A stretch of DNA of 50,558 bases from Klebsiella pneumoniae (GTDB lineage Bacteria; Myxococcota_A; UBA796; GCA-2862545). The position numbers were made by a program, and so were the translations under genes. Position 1 is the stretch's first letter. Every line of letters starts with the position of its first letter. The stretch covers positions 1 to 50,558 of the forward strand of contig CAMASI010000022.1 in NCBI GenBank assembly GCA_945861065.1. The letters run 5' to 3'. Under the pieces are notes generated by a model. That model did no database searches, was not told the origin of the DNA, and saw only the letters and a program-made list of their open reading frames with translations. Shown one piece after another: positions 1-8,744 of this stretch.

Positions 1-1
1 G

Positions 2-904
2 GTCGCGTTGCCAGCGAACGGCAGTCAATACATCGCTGAGAGCAACAGCGTTGTTGCCGTGCTCGGGCACGATCGAATCGTCGAAGTCTCGGCGCAGGGC
101 GAGCTGTTGGTATCGCTGATACGGGATGTGCATTTTGGTGGCGCAGTCCACCACGACGTCACGAAATACAATGGCAAGATTCACGCGTTGTTTGCCGACG
201 AATACACCTTCGGTGGAGAAACGTGGATTCTGGACGGCGTGTACGTGTTTGAAGGCGAGGCGTTGATTGCGGAGTGGAGCCTGTTCGGGGTGGCCGATTT
301 TTCTGACTGGACACCACCGGGGGCTGGGTATTGGGGTCTTGAGTTCGACTTGGGTGTCGACATCAGCCACGCCAACGGAATCATGGTCAACGAGGATGGA
401 AGCATCGTCCTTTCCCTCCGGCACCTGCACACCGTGATGGAAATCGAGGGCTCGGAGAGCCCAGCCTTTGGGGAGGTTCATTGGTCGGTGGTAGGCCAAC
501 CGACCGACGGTGTGCCCATCGAATCGACCTATACGCCGACGTCACTCGCCCACCTGATGCCGGTGGACTTTTCTGTGCAACATCACGCGTCCATCACGCA
601 AGACGGAACGCTCATTTTTCTCGACAATCGCGAGAATCCCACGGTCAACTCGCGGGTGGTCGAGTGGCGGCTCGACCCGGCGGCTGGGATCGCCGACCTG
701 ATTCAAGAGTATGACACGGGTGAATGGTGTGTGGTGCAGGGGGGCGTGTACGAGTTGCCGAGCGGAAACCTGCTCGCGACCTGTGCGACATCGCAGACAG
801 TCTATGAATTTGGCAGGGACGGCACGCTGTTGTGGACGTTCGAACCCGATTGTGGTGGGTTTTTGTTTAGTTCTCTGATTCGGGCGTCTCCGGCGGGTTG
901 GTAG
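2..904 (+). CDS. Arylsulfotransferase (ASST)-like beta-propeller protein, 5' end outside window
   Basis: The reading frame is open to the left edge, so the gene is probably cut; the first ATG inside is at 8 (298 residues). What is seen matches the arylsulfotransferase family: repeated propeller-blade motifs such as VHHDVTKYNGKIHAL, DISHANGIMVNEDGSIVLS and QHHASITQDGTLIFLDN, each joining a His-containing strand to a turn and a hydrophobic strand, and a closing blade rich in Trp and Phe. Family members transfer sulfate between phenols or act as secreted beta-propeller proteins; the substrate cannot be told. No signal peptide is visible because the N-terminus is missing. The gene converges on ruvX with 46 bases between the stops. 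Family assignment is fairly sure, enzymatic activity is not. Confidence 0.7.
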   Translation, partial: VALPANGSQYIAESNSVVAVLGHDRIVEVSAQGELLVSLIRDVHFGGAVHHDVTKYNGKIHALFADEYTFGGETWILDGVYVFEGEALIAEWSLFGVADFSDWTPPGAGYWGLEFDLGVDISHANGIMVNEDGSIVLSLRHLHTVMEIEGSESPAFGEVHWSVVGQPTDGVPIESTYTPTSLAHLMPVDFSVQHHASITQDGTLIFLDNRENPTVNSRVVEWRLDPAAGIADLIQEYDTGEWCVVQGGVYELPSGNLLATCATSQTVYEFGRDGTLLWTFEPDCGGFLFSSLIRASPAGW

Positions 905-950
905 AGGGTGTGATCCATACGCCGGTGCCACCCAGGGCGGCCGTCAGCGG

Positions 951-1364
951 TCAGCCGCTTTGGTTGAGCCAGGACTCCAGGATGAGCATGGCGGCGGCCT
1001 GGTCTACGACGAGTTTGCGCTTCGCCCGAGACGCACCTGCGTCGATGAGCCTTCGGTGGGCGTCCACCGAGGTGAACCGCTCGTCGATGTAGTGAACGCT
1101 AAGACCGAGTCCGACGAGGCCGTCGCCAATCTGACGGGCCAGACGGGCGGAGCGTTCCTCGGTGCCGTCCAACTCGTAGGGCAGGCCGACGACGATGGTG
1201 CGGATGGTCTGTTGGGTGGCGATCTGCGCGACGGCGGCGACGTCGGCGTTGACGCCGCTTCGGCGTAGGGTGGTGACCGGGTGCGCTGCGATTCCCAGCG
1301 CATCCGTCACGGCGACGCCGATGGTTTTTGTCCCCACATCCAGACCCAGTACCCGTTCGCGCAT
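951..1364 (-). CDS. ruvX: Holliday junction resolvase-like protein RuvX/YqgF
   Basis: At 137 residues this is full length for YqgF/RuvX, an RNase H-fold nuclease tied to 16S pre-rRNA 5' end processing and proposed as a Holliday junction resolvase. Visible motifs in order: [15 protein letters not shown] with the first catalytic Asp (residue 9), [20 protein letters not shown] with the conserved Glu, and [10 protein letters not shown] with the last Asp near residue 121. The start is ATG at 1364; a weak AGGC element lies upstream. It is divergent from cinA-recA across a 156-base region that holds two dyads and a LexA-like site. Confidence 0.93.
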   Translation of the reverse strand: MRERVLGLDVGTKTIGVAVTDALGIAAHPVTTLRRSGVNADVAAVAQIATQQTIRTIVVGLPYELDGTEERSARLARQIGDGLVGLGLSVHYIDERFTSVDAHRRLIDAGASRAKRKLVVDQAAAMLILESWLNQSG

Positions 1365-1387
1365 GAATGTGCCTAAACCGAATGGTC

Positions 1388-1412
1388 GGTGACCGTTGTG
1401 AACCGGGTCACC
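1388..1412. promoter_or_regulatory. Perfect 7-bp inverted repeat upstream of ruvX
   Basis: GGTGACC at 1388-1394 and GGTCACC at 1406-1412 form a perfect dyad with an 11-base spacer, 24 bases ahead of the ruvX ATG. It could be an operator or an RNA hairpin in the ruvX leader. No known regulator is recognised. Confidence 0.35.
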
Positions 1413-1442
1413 TGCTGTCCGCGGCGCTAAGATTTACAATGC

Positions 1443-1457
1443 GGACAGAATCTGTCC
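1443..1457. promoter_or_regulatory. GGACAG-N3-CTGTCC dyad in the ruvX/cinA intergenic region
   Basis: GGACAG (1443-1448) and CTGTCC (1452-1457) form a perfect 6-bp dyad with the spacer AAT. TGTCCGC at 1416-1422 also pairs with GCGGACA at 1441-1447, so two alternative pairings share the right-hand half. It lies 64 bases ahead of the chosen cinA start. Function unknown; a second operator or competing leader hairpins are possible. Confidence 0.35.
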
Positions 1458-1493
1458 AATCTGGGCGTGCACCGCGGCGATAGGGGTGCTATC

Positions 1494-1510
1494 CTGCACA
1501 CACGTTCAGG
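1494..1510 (+). promoter_or_regulatory. Probable LexA (SOS) box ahead of cinA-recA
   Basis: CTGCACACACGTTCAGG fits the Myxococcus xanthus LexA consensus CTRHAMRYBYGTTCAGS, as I remember it, at 16 of 17 positions; the single mismatch is A at the B position. The site sits 10 bases ahead of the cinA GTG, and a TATCCT element at 1490-1495, which could be a -10 box, overlaps its left end. LexA bound here would block initiation of the cinA-recA operon. The consensus is from recall and could not be looked up. Confidence 0.6.
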
Positions 1511-1520
1511 GAGTGTCAGG

Positions 1521-2816
1521 GTGCCGTTGGCCGAAACGTTGTCGCAGGGGGACGAGGTGGTGACCGGCCAGGTGGTCGATACCAACGCGGCTTGGCTGGC
1601 TTCGCGTTTTGTGGAGCTTGGGTTCGAGGTCGGTCGGCACACGGTGGTGGGGGATCGGCTTGCGGACATCGTTGCGGTGGCGAAAGAAATCGCCGGCCGG
1701 GGAGCGCTGTGTGTGTGTACGGGCGGGCTCGGCCCCACCTCGGATGACCTGACCGCTGAGGCCATCGCAGTCGCCTTCGATCGTCCACTTCTTTTCGATC
1801 CTGAAGCGATGGCGCAGATTGAAGCGCGCTACGCTTCTGCCGGGCGCGTGATGGCGGAAACGAATCGGAAGCAGGCGTGGTTCCCAGCGGGCGCAGAGCG
1901 GATCGACAACGCCTGGGGCACGGCGCCCGGCTTTGCCGTGGCCGAGAAGGGCACCCGCTTCGTTTTTTTGCCGGGTGTGCCGCGCGAAATGAAGTCGATG
2001 TTCGATTCGCTTGTGGCTCCGGACCTACTTTCGCGCTTCAGGCTTCAGCCAGGTCGGCTCGTGACTCTTCGCGTGGTCGGACTTGGGGAATCCGACATCC
2101 AACAGCGGCTTGCCGGCCTTGTCTGGCCCGATGGAATCGTGTTTGGCACCCGTACGCAGTTGCCCGAAAACCACGTCAAGTTGCGCTGTACTCCGACCGT
2201 CACGGCTGATGTGATCGGCGCGCTGGTCGCAGAGGTTCGCCGTCGTGTCGGGGCGCATGTGTTTGCCGTCGAGGGCTTGCCAGGCACGCCAGAGGTGGAC
2301 ACCCAAGGGGGCCCCTTGGTGGAGGTGGTGAGCCGCCTTCTCGCTGCGCGCGGGCAAACCGTGGCGGTGGCCGAATCGTGTACCGGAGGCCGGCTCGCAG
2401 CCGCGTTCACATCGGTCCCCGGGGCGTCGGGCTGGTTCTCCGAGGGGATTGTCTCCTACGCCAATGCTGCGAAATCGAGGCTTCTTGAGGTTGCCCCGTC
2501 TTTGCTCGCCGAACACGGCGCTGTGTCGGAACCGGTGGCGCGGGCCATGGCGGAGGGCTGCCGGAAGGGGGCCCAAACGACGTGGGCGCTGGCGGTCACC
2601 GGCGTCGCGGGTCCTGGCGGTGGAACCGAAACCAAACCTGTCGGCACGGTGTTCATCGCGTTGGCGGGACCCGTCGGCACCCTTTGCCGCTCGTTTCGCC
2701 TTCCGGGCGACCGTGACCGAGTGCAGTCGTTGACGGTCGCCACCGCGCTTGACCTGCTTCGGCGCACCCTACTTACCAATTCATTCCCTAACGTCCCACC
2801 TGTGGAGCCCGCATGA
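1521..2816 (+). CDS. cinA: CinA family protein (MoCF-like plus nicotinamide-nucleotide amidase domain)
   Basis: CinA proteins pair an N-terminal molybdopterin-binding-like domain (here about residues 1-170: [38 protein letters not shown]) with a C-terminal NMN deamidase domain (about 270-420: [43 protein letters not shown]). They recycle pyridine nucleotides and are often linked to competence and recA. I place the start at GTG 1521, with AGGGAG 8 bases upstream, giving 431 residues, the usual length; an in-frame ATG at 1467 would run through the LexA-like site and add a tail unlike the family. The stop overlaps the recA ATG (ATGA), so the two are translationally coupled. Confidence 0.92.
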   Translation: MPLAETLSQGDEVVTGQVVDTNAAWLASRFVELGFEVGRHTVVGDRLADIVAVAKEIAGRGALCVCTGGLGPTSDDLTAEAIAVAFDRPLLFDPEAMAQIEARYASAGRVMAETNRKQAWFPAGAERIDNAWGTAPGFAVAEKGTRFVFLPGVPREMKSMFDSLVAPDLLSRFRLQPGRLVTLRVVGLGESDIQQRLAGLVWPDGIVFGTRTQLPENHVKLRCTPTVTADVIGALVAEVRRRVGAHVFAVEGLPGTPEVDTQGGPLVEVVSRLLAARGQTVAVAESCTGGRLAAAFTSVPGASGWFSEGIVSYANAAKSRLLEVAPSLLAEHGAVSEPVARAMAEGCRKGAQTTWALAVTGVAGPGGGTETKPVGTVFIALAGPVGTLCRSFRLPGDRDRVQSLTVATALDLLRRTLLTNSFPNVPPVEPA

Positions 2817-3844
2817 GCAAGGAACGCAACGCCGCCGTCGACACCGCTATCGCCAGCATCGAACGCCAGTTCGGTAAGGGCGCCATCATGCGCTACGGCG
2901 ACTCGGATATTCCCCCCATTCAGGTCATTTCGACGGGGTCGCTCGGTCTGGACATTGCGCTCGGCGTCGGCGGTCTACCAAAAGGCCGAATCGTCGAGAT
3001 CTTCGGGTCGGAGTCTTCGGGCAAGACGACGCTCGCACTTCAGGCCATCGCTGAGGCGCAGCGTGCCGGTGGTGTGTGTGCGTTCATCGACGCGGAACAT
3101 GCGCTCGACCCCAACTATGCGCGCCAGCTGGGTGTGCGCATCGACGAGTTGCTCATCAGCCAGCCCGATCACGGCGAGCAGGCCTTGGAGATCGCGGAGA
3201 CGCTGGTGCGGTCGGGGGCGATCAGCATCATCGTGATCGACTCCGTCGCCGCTCTGGTCCCCAAGGCCGAGCTGGAGGGGGATATGGGCGATCAGTTGCC
3301 GGGTTCGCAGGCGCGTCTCATGAGCCAAGCACTGCGTAAGCTGACGGGCGCCATCCATAAATCCGAGTGCATCACCATCTTCATCAACCAGATTCGCATG
3401 AAGATCGGGGTGATGTTCGGTAGCCCGAAGACCACGAGCGGCGGCAATGCGTTGAAGTTCTACGCCTCCGTGCGTTTGGAGGTCTCGCGGGTTGGATCGA
3501 TCAAGAAAGGGGAGGAGACCGTCGGCAATCAGACGCGCGTCAAGGTCGTGAAGAACAAGGTCGCGCCCCCGTTCCGCGAGGTGGACTTCGAGATCTACTA
3601 CGGGCGCGGCGTCGATCGCGAGGCGGAGTTGATTGACCTCGGGGTCACGACCGGCATCGTGCGTAAGTCAGGCTCGTGGTTCGCGATGGACGACGAACGA
3701 CTCGGTCAGGGCAAGGACAATGCGCGCGACCTCATCCGAAGCCGCCCGGACCTCGCGGAACGCATCCGAGCCCATGTGATGGCGAACCACGCGGGTGTGT
3801 TGACCCGCACTGGAGCCGCGGCGCCCATTGAGGTCGACGCGTAG
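2813..3844 (+). CDS. recA: Recombinase RecA
   Basis: Full-length RecA (343 residues), the ATP-dependent strand-exchange protein and co-protease that triggers LexA self-cleavage. Visible: Walker A GSESSGKT at 65-72, the activating Glu in [10 protein letters not shown] (residue 95), Walker [11 protein letters not shown], the L1/L2 region including [20 protein letters not shown], and a short C-terminus ending PIEVDA that is less acidic than that of E. coli. The start is fixed by the ATGA overlap with cinA. With the LexA-like site ahead of cinA, recA is probably transcribed as the second gene of an SOS-induced operon. Confidence 0.98.
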   Translation: MSKERNAAVDTAIASIERQFGKGAIMRYGDSDIPPIQVISTGSLGLDIALGVGGLPKGRIVEIFGSESSGKTTLALQAIAEAQRAGGVCAFIDAEHALDPNYARQLGVRIDELLISQPDHGEQALEIAETLVRSGAISIIVIDSVAALVPKAELEGDMGDQLPGSQARLMSQALRKLTGAIHKSECITIFINQIRMKIGVMFGSPKTTSGGNALKFYASVRLEVSRVGSIKKGEETVGNQTRVKVVKNKVAPPFREVDFEIYYGRGVDREAELIDLGVTTGIVRKSGSWFAMDDERLGQGKDNARDLIRSRPDLAERIRAHVMANHAGVLTRTGAAAPIEVDA

Positions 3845-3856
3845 AGCGTCACCCGG

Positions 3857-4543
3857 CTAGTAGCACTGGCATTGTAGGGCGTGGAACGTCACGAATTCTG
3901 AACAGCTCGCCGTGACGCAGCCTGTGATGTTCCCACCCGCGCAATCTTCAGTGTTGCCGTTCTCAGACTTCTTGACGTCGTCTCGGACGAGCTCACCGCA
4001 GTTGGCTTTCCCGTAGTAGTAGTCCAGCGCCTTGGTGCAACCTTCCGTGTCGCCTGCGCCATCGAGGTTGCAGAAGAACCGGGCGCCGTGCGCGGTCAAC
4101 CCGACGCTCGCGCAGGTGGTGGCACAGCTGACGGTCCCGTTGTATTGTGTATTCTTGTCATAGATGCCGCCGTAGTTGGCGAAGAACCATTCCGCCTTGT
4201 CGGTATCCACGAGGCCTATGTCCGACGTCGTGCAGGTAGCCTCGTCCACGATTTCCACCGTGCCCGGGCAATTCGCTGCGGTCGTATTGATATTGATGAC
4301 GCCAGCGCCTGTGATGTCGATGATTAGGCTGGTGGCGACCTTCGGCTTCTTCATGTCCGTCACGACGAAACAGGCCCCTGCGGCGATGGTATCTGCGCCC
4401 GGACCGCGCCCGGTGAGCACCTAGGCGGTGCCGAGGCCCGTGGCGGCCGAAATTTCCACCGACTGTGGACCCGGACAGGTGCCGGTGACAGTGACCGAAG
4501 GGTCGGCAAGAGCGATCGTGAACAATGCGGGTATCAGAGACAT
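3857..4543 (-). pseudogene. Secreted cysteine-rich protein gene with an in-frame TAG at codon 41
   Basis: An ATG at 4543 preceded by a strong GGGAGGA ribosome-binding site opens a frame starting MSLIPALFTIALADPSVTVT, with a signal-peptide-like start, then TGTCPGPQSVEIS. Codon 41 is TAG (4421-4423 on the plus strand as CTA), after which the same frame continues without a break for 187 codons (VLTGRGPGADTIAAG and on) to the stop at 3857. Codon use and style are continuous across the stop. The distal part has at least 12 cysteines and motifs such as CATTCASVG and a CQCY end, typical of a disulfide-rich exported protein. A CAG-to-TAG or TGG-to-TAG change would explain it; readthrough or a sequencing error are alternatives. 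Function unknown. It converges on recA with a 12-base gap. Confidence 0.65.
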
Positions 4544-4603
4544 CGGATCCTCCCTGGGTATTGACGGACTGGGGTGTAGCGCATTCCAATCGGTAGTGGT
4601 TTT

Positions 4604-4912
4604 TTAATGCTCCCGCCCGCAGCTCCAGCACAAGTCGAACGGCGGTTCGTTGGTCTCCCCGCACACGCATGCCCACGGAGGGGAAACCAGCCGTGGACCG
4701 TCGCGTTCTGCCAGCGCCGCACGGCCCTTCGCCTCGTCGGCGCTGTCTACCCACACCGACGGCCAGGAATCCATCGCAGGGATCTCGCCGATCACGGAAA
4801 CCAACTGCGCCCCCCGCAACTCCGAACGGATTCCGGCGGCGCCGAGCCAGTGGTGCGCCAACCATCCGTCCGTCGGTCCGAGCCCCCGCCAGATGCACAC
4901 CACGGCCACCAC
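4604..4912 (-). CDS. DUF2007-type protein with C-terminal zinc-ribbon-like motif
   Basis: 102 residues. The N-terminal half follows the DUF2007 pattern: a substrate-accessible helix (DGWLAHHWLGAAGIRSELRG), then GEIPAMDSWPSVWVDSADEAKGRAAL. The C-terminus carries CVCG and CWSCG, a likely four-cysteine zinc ribbon, an arrangement often seen in this family. DUF2007 proteins are called putative signal-transducing proteins and no reaction is established. The start is GTG at 4912 with GCCGGGG just upstream; a second GTG follows directly and cannot be excluded. Divergent from alaS. Confidence 0.75.
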   Translation of the reverse strand: MVAVVCIWRGLGPTDGWLAHHWLGAAGIRSELRGAQLVSVIGEIPAMDSWPSVWVDSADEAKGRAALAERDGPRLVSPPWACVCGETNEPPFDLCWSCGREH

Positions 4913-4963
4913 CCCGGCTGCACGTACCCGCCGCGTTAGGCGCGCGCCTTGTCAGGGGCACAC

Positions 4964-7588
4964 GTGCTGGGCAGCGACATCCGCCGAACGTTTTTGGACT
5001 TCTTCGCGGAGCGCGGCCATGCCGTCGTCCCGTCGTCTTCCTTGGTCCCCCACAATGACCCGACGTTGTACTTCACCAACGCCGGCATGGTGCAGTTCAA
5101 GGACGTGTTCACCGGGGTGGAACGCCGCCCGTACTCCCGCGCCACGACATCGCAGCGGTGTCTCCGGGTCTCCGGCAAGCACAATGATTTGGACAATGTA
5201 GGTCGCACGCCCCGGCACCATACGATGTTCGAGATGCTCGGGAACTTCAGCTTCGGCGACTATTTTAAGGCCGACGCCATCCCGTTCGCGTGGGAACTGC
5301 TCACCCAACGCCTCGGTATTGACCCCGACCGCCTTTGGGTCACCGTCTACGAAGAGGACGACGAAGCGGAGGCCCTGTGGCGGGACGTGGTCGGTGTTCC
5401 TGCCCGTCGCATTCAGCGCCTGGGAGCCAAGGAGAATTTCTGGTCGATGGGCGACACCGGCCCGTGCGGCCCTTGCTCGGAGATTCACTACGATCACGGA
5501 GCCCAACTCGACCCGAACGACCTGGGCCCGGCGTCTGAGAGTCCGCGGTACGTCGAAATCTGGAATCTCGTTTTCATGCAATTTGAACAACGGGCGGACG
5601 GAACCCGAGTCGCTCTGCCGCGCCCTTCGATCGACACCGGTGCAGGGCTAGAGCGCGTTGCTGCCGTGCTCCAAGGCGTGACATCGAACTACGATACCGA
5701 CCTGTTTCGGCCCCTCGTTGAAGGCGCGGCCCGAGACGCGGGTATTCGGTACGGCGATGCGGATGGCGCGGACACGGCGCTTCGGGTCATTGCCGACCAC
5801 AGTCGTGCGACGGCGCTGCTCATCGCGGACGGGGTCATGCCTTCCAACGAAGGCCGCGGCTACGTGCTGCGTCGAATCATGCGGCGTGCCATCCGTTTCG
5901 GCGTTCAAATCGGCCTGGACAAGCCGTTCTTCCACAATGCCACGGAACGTGTGCTGGAAGCGTTCGCACCCTCCTGGCCGGACCTCAAGACGCGGTCGGG
6001 TTTTGTTCGCGAAGTCGTGTTTGGCGAAGAGGAACGATTTCGGCGCACGCTGGAACGCGGCACCCGCTTGCTCGACGGTGAGCTCGATTCGGTGGCGAAG
6101 GCGGGTGGGACGCTGGCCGGCGACGTTGCGTTTACGCTGTCAGACACGTATGGATTCCCGTTGGACCTCACGCAGCTCATCGCGGCGGAACGCGGCGTGA
6201 CCGTGGATGAAGCGGGCTACCACGCAGCCCTTGGCCTGCAGCGCGCCCGCGGACGTGCTGCGTGGAAAGGCAGCGGCGAGGTGGCCGTGGGTGAGTTGTG
6301 GAACCGACTTGTCTCCGAGCATGGGACGACAACGTTCACGGGCTACGACCGGACGGAGGACGTCGGAACGGTCGTCGCCTTGGTGAAAACCTCGCCGGAC
6401 GGAACTGCGCAAACCGTCGATCGCCTCGAATCGGGCGAAGCCGGAATTGTCTTGGTAGATCGCACGCCTTTTTACGCAGAATCCGGCGGTCAGGTCGGCG
6501 ACGTCGGAACGCTGGGTGGATTTGCGGTTCACGACACCACGGTGGCGATGAAACTGGTGCAGCACCGCGGCGTGGCCTCCGAGCCGGTGTTTGTGGGCGA
6601 TGTTGTTGCGGCTGTGGTGGATTCGCAGCGCAGAAACCGCACGCGGCGCAACCATACGGGTACCCACCTGCTTCATGCGGCGCTGCGTGCGGTACTCGGC
6701 ACGCACGTGGCGCAGAAAGGCTCTCTCGTGGGGCCGGAGCGGCTCCGTTTCGACTTTTCGCATCATCTGGCGCCCACCCGCACGGAACTCGATCGGGTGG
6801 AGGACATCGTCAACGACCAGATTCTTGGCAACAACGTCGTACAAACTGCGGTGGAGGACTTGGAATCAGCTGTTTCGTTGGGGGCGATGGCGCTCTTTGG
6901 CGAAAAGTACGAGGCCGAGGTGAGGGTCGTGCGGGTGGCGGACTTCAGTACGGAGTTGTGCGGCGGTACCCATGTGGCCAGCACCGGGGACATCGGGCTT
7001 TTGCGCATCGTTTCGGAGGGCGGGATCGCGGCCGGCGTCCGCCGCATTGAGGCCCAAACGGGTTCCGGCGCGCTGCGGGGGATTCGGGAACAAACGCAAC
7101 GAGTCGTGGACGCTTCGGAACGGCTCAAGGCGTCGCCGGACCGATTGGCCGAGGCGGTAGCGAAGTTGCTGGACGACCGCAAGGCGCTCGAAAAGGACCT
7201 GTTGGCGTTGCGGGGCCAACTCGCAGGGATTGCTGCCCGTGGTCTGATCGATCAGGCGGTGCCGCTGGGGGGAACGCGCGTGCTCATCACCCAAGTCGAC
7301 GGCGACGTACGCGAGCAGGCCGAGAGACTGTTGGACCTGCTCGCTAGCGGCGTAGTGGTGCTATTCGGCACGGCCGATGGAAGCGTGCGAGTCGTGGCAA
7401 CCGTTTCCAAAGACGTTGTGGCGCGCGTGCACGCGGGCAACCTCGTTCAAGCCTTGGCGACGTTGCTCGGTGGCCGGGGTGGTGGCCGACCGGACCTTGC
7501 ACAAGCAGGGGGCCCGGACACCCAAGCGCTCCCTTCCGCGATTGCGGAGGCGCAACGGCTCGTCACCGAGGCGCTGGCTAGGTCGTAG
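4964..7588 (+). CDS. alaS: Alanyl-tRNA synthetase
   Basis: AlaS charges tRNA-Ala. The class II catalytic core is N-terminal (RRTFLDFFAERGHAVVPSSSLVP, FTNAGMVQFKDVFTG, GNFSFGDYFKADAI, IDTGAGLERVAAV). The editing domain carries the zinc motif HTGTH at residues 564-568 with CGGTH at 666-670. The C-terminal C-Ala domain ends in GGRGGGRPDLAQAGG. I chose GTG 4964 (874 residues, matching E. coli at 876) because AGGGG lies 6 bases ahead; TTG at 4949 is an in-frame alternative. A 12-base palindrome AGGCGCGCGCCT at 4938-4949 sits just upstream, with no known role. The 3' end overlaps the convergent DUF1844 gene by 11 bases. Confidence 0.97.
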   Translation: MLGSDIRRTFLDFFAERGHAVVPSSSLVPHNDPTLYFTNAGMVQFKDVFTGVERRPYSRATTSQRCLRVSGKHNDLDNVGRTPRHHTMFEMLGNFSFGDYFKADAIPFAWELLTQRLGIDPDRLWVTVYEEDDEAEALWRDVVGVPARRIQRLGAKENFWSMGDTGPCGPCSEIHYDHGAQLDPNDLGPASESPRYVEIWNLVFMQFEQRADGTRVALPRPSIDTGAGLERVAAVLQGVTSNYDTDLFRPLVEGAARDAGIRYGDADGADTALRVIADHSRATALLIADGVMPSNEGRGYVLRRIMRRAIRFGVQIGLDKPFFHNATERVLEAFAPSWPDLKTRSGFVREVVFGEEERFRRTLERGTRLLDGELDSVAKAGGTLAGDVAFTLSDTYGFPLDLTQLIAAERGVTVDEAGYHAALGLQRARGRAAWKGSGEVAVGELWNRLVSEHGTTTFTGYDRTEDVGTVVALVKTSPDGTAQTVDRLESGEAGIVLVDRTPFYAESGGQVGDVGTLGGFAVHDTTVAMKLVQHRGVASEPVFVGDVVAAVVDSQRRNRTRRNHTGTHLLHAALRAVLGTHVAQKGSLVGPERLRFDFSHHLAPTRTELDRVEDIVNDQILGNNVVQTAVEDLESAVSLGAMALFGEKYEAEVRVVRVADFSTELCGGTHVASTGDIGLLRIVSEGGIAAGVRRIEAQTGSGALRGIREQTQRVVDASERLKASPDRLAEAVAKLLDDRKALEKDLLALRGQLAGIAARGLIDQAVPLGGTRVLITQVDGDVREQAERLLDLLASGVVVLFGTADGSVRVVATVSKDVVARVHAGNLVQALATLLGGRGGGRPDLAQAGGPDTQALPSAIAEAQRLVTEALARS

Positions 7589-7823
7589 CGCCGCTCGTCT
7601 TCTCCACATACTTGATCCGGGTCTCATACAACACGGCTTCCAGCAGCTTTTGCTCCTGTTCATCGAGGTTGCCTTTGGTCTTCGTCTGCAAAAGCGTCAG
7701 CAAGTCGATGCTCTGCTGAGCGATGGGCAAGTCTACGGTGCCGCCAGGGCCTTCGCCTAGGGCTTGCATCGCGGACGTCGCGAGGGAGACGACGAAGGAA
7801 GAAAAGCTCAAATGCAGGTCCAT
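7578..7823 (-). CDS. DUF1844 family protein
   Basis: 81 residues that fit the small DUF1844 family well: SFSSFVVSLATSAMQALGE, then LPIAQQSIDLLTLLQTKTKG, NLDEQEQKLLEAVLYETRIKYVE. The family is all-helical and common in deltaproteobacteria and Acidobacteria; its role is unknown. ATG start at 7823. It is convergent with alaS, and the two reading frames share 11 bases at their 3' ends. Confidence 0.85.
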   Translation of the reverse strand: MDLHLSFSSFVVSLATSAMQALGEGPGGTVDLPIAQQSIDLLTLLQTKTKGNLDEQEQKLLEAVLYETRIKYVEKTSGATT

Positions 7824-7890
7824 GGGAGCTCCGAGTCCATCACATAGGGACGGCGCAGCGATCCGGCAAGTGCAGCGTTAGCGGGGCGCC

Positions 7891-8697
7891 GTGCACACCC
7901 TCATCTCTCTCTGTTTTGTGCTGTTCTCGACCGTCGGCTTGGCGAAGAAGCAGACTGAGAAGGCGTCGGCGGAGTCGTCGTATGAGCGCGGGTTGCGGTT
8001 GCTCAAGAACGGGTACACCGAGCGGGCCTTGGAGGAATTCAACCGCGTACGGAATTATTACCGGGACGATCCGATCTCGCTCAAGGCGCAATTGGCGATT
8101 GCGGACACCTACTTCCGGAAAGGGGACTTCGAACAAGGGCGCCAGGAATACGAAGAGTTCGCTTCGTACCACCCGCGGCACCCGGACATGGATTTCGTCA
8201 CGTGGCGAATTGGGCAATGCATCTGGAAAGACGCGCCTCATTTCGCGGGTCGAGATCAGACGAAGACTCGGTCCGCCGTCAACGCGTGGACGGGTTTTTC
8301 GACGCGGTATCCGGACTCCGAATACCGGGCGGACGTGGAGGAGCTCCTTCAACGTGGGCGAGATCGCCTTGCGGTGAAGGAGGTGTACATCGCTGAGTTC
8401 TATGCGCGGCGTGGTGCATGGGGCGCGGTTCGTGGCCGTGCGGAAGGCGTGCTGGATCGCTACTCCGACACGGAAATCGCCCCGGTCGCCTCCGTCTTGT
8501 TGGGGAAAGCACTTCACAAATGGGGCGAGTCCGCGGCTGCGGTTTCGGTTTTGGAACATCTGACGACCAAATGGCCGGACGACGCTGCAACACGCAAGCT
8601 CGGACGACTGTTGGCGCGGCCGGCAGGCACCCAGCCGGAAGAACCTGTGTTCATTCGCCCGTACCGGGTGCGATTGCCGGTCATTCCAGGCGCTTGA
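7891..8697 (+). CDS. bamD: BamD/YfiO-like TPR protein of outer-membrane assembly
   Basis: 268 residues with a secretion signal (about 1-18, MHTLISLCFVLFSTVGLA) followed by tetratricopeptide repeats with the BamD opening pattern YERGLRLLKNGYTERALEEFNRV and YPDSEYRADVEELLQRGRDRLAVKEVYIAEFYARRGAW, the latter close to the BamD hallmark. BamD helps fold outer-membrane beta-barrel proteins in the BAM complex. Oddly there is no lipobox: the only N-terminal Cys (residue 8) lies inside the hydrophobic core, so it looks like a soluble periplasmic version. The start is GTG 7891. If not BamD itself, it is a YfiO-family TPR protein. Confidence 0.75.
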   Translation: MHTLISLCFVLFSTVGLAKKQTEKASAESSYERGLRLLKNGYTERALEEFNRVRNYYRDDPISLKAQLAIADTYFRKGDFEQGRQEYEEFASYHPRHPDMDFVTWRIGQCIWKDAPHFAGRDQTKTRSAVNAWTGFSTRYPDSEYRADVEELLQRGRDRLAVKEVYIAEFYARRGAWGAVRGRAEGVLDRYSDTEIAPVASVLLGKALHKWGESAAAVSVLEHLTTKWPDDAATRKLGRLLARPAGTQPEEPVFIRPYRVRLPVIPGA

Positions 8698-8724
8698 CGC
8701 CGCAGCCTACCCTCGGCTAGTCGT

Positions 8725-8744
8725 GGGGGTCTGAGGAGACCCCC
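8725..8744 (+). promoter_or_regulatory. Perfect hairpin over the ribosome-binding site of the 8745 lipoprotein gene
   Basis: GGGGGTCT (8725-8732) pairs perfectly with AGACCCCC (8737-8744), leaving the loop GAGG (8733-8736), and the ATG begins at the very next base. The Shine-Dalgarno sequence GAGGAG therefore lies in the loop and the start of the right arm. One more T-A pair would take in the first base of the ATG. It could be a translational switch. Confidence 0.55.

Noticed and set aside
4418-4426. Pyrrolysine insertion at the TAG
   Set aside because: No pyrrolysine genes or tRNA are visible in the window and the context shows no insertion element; a nonsense change or error is simpler.
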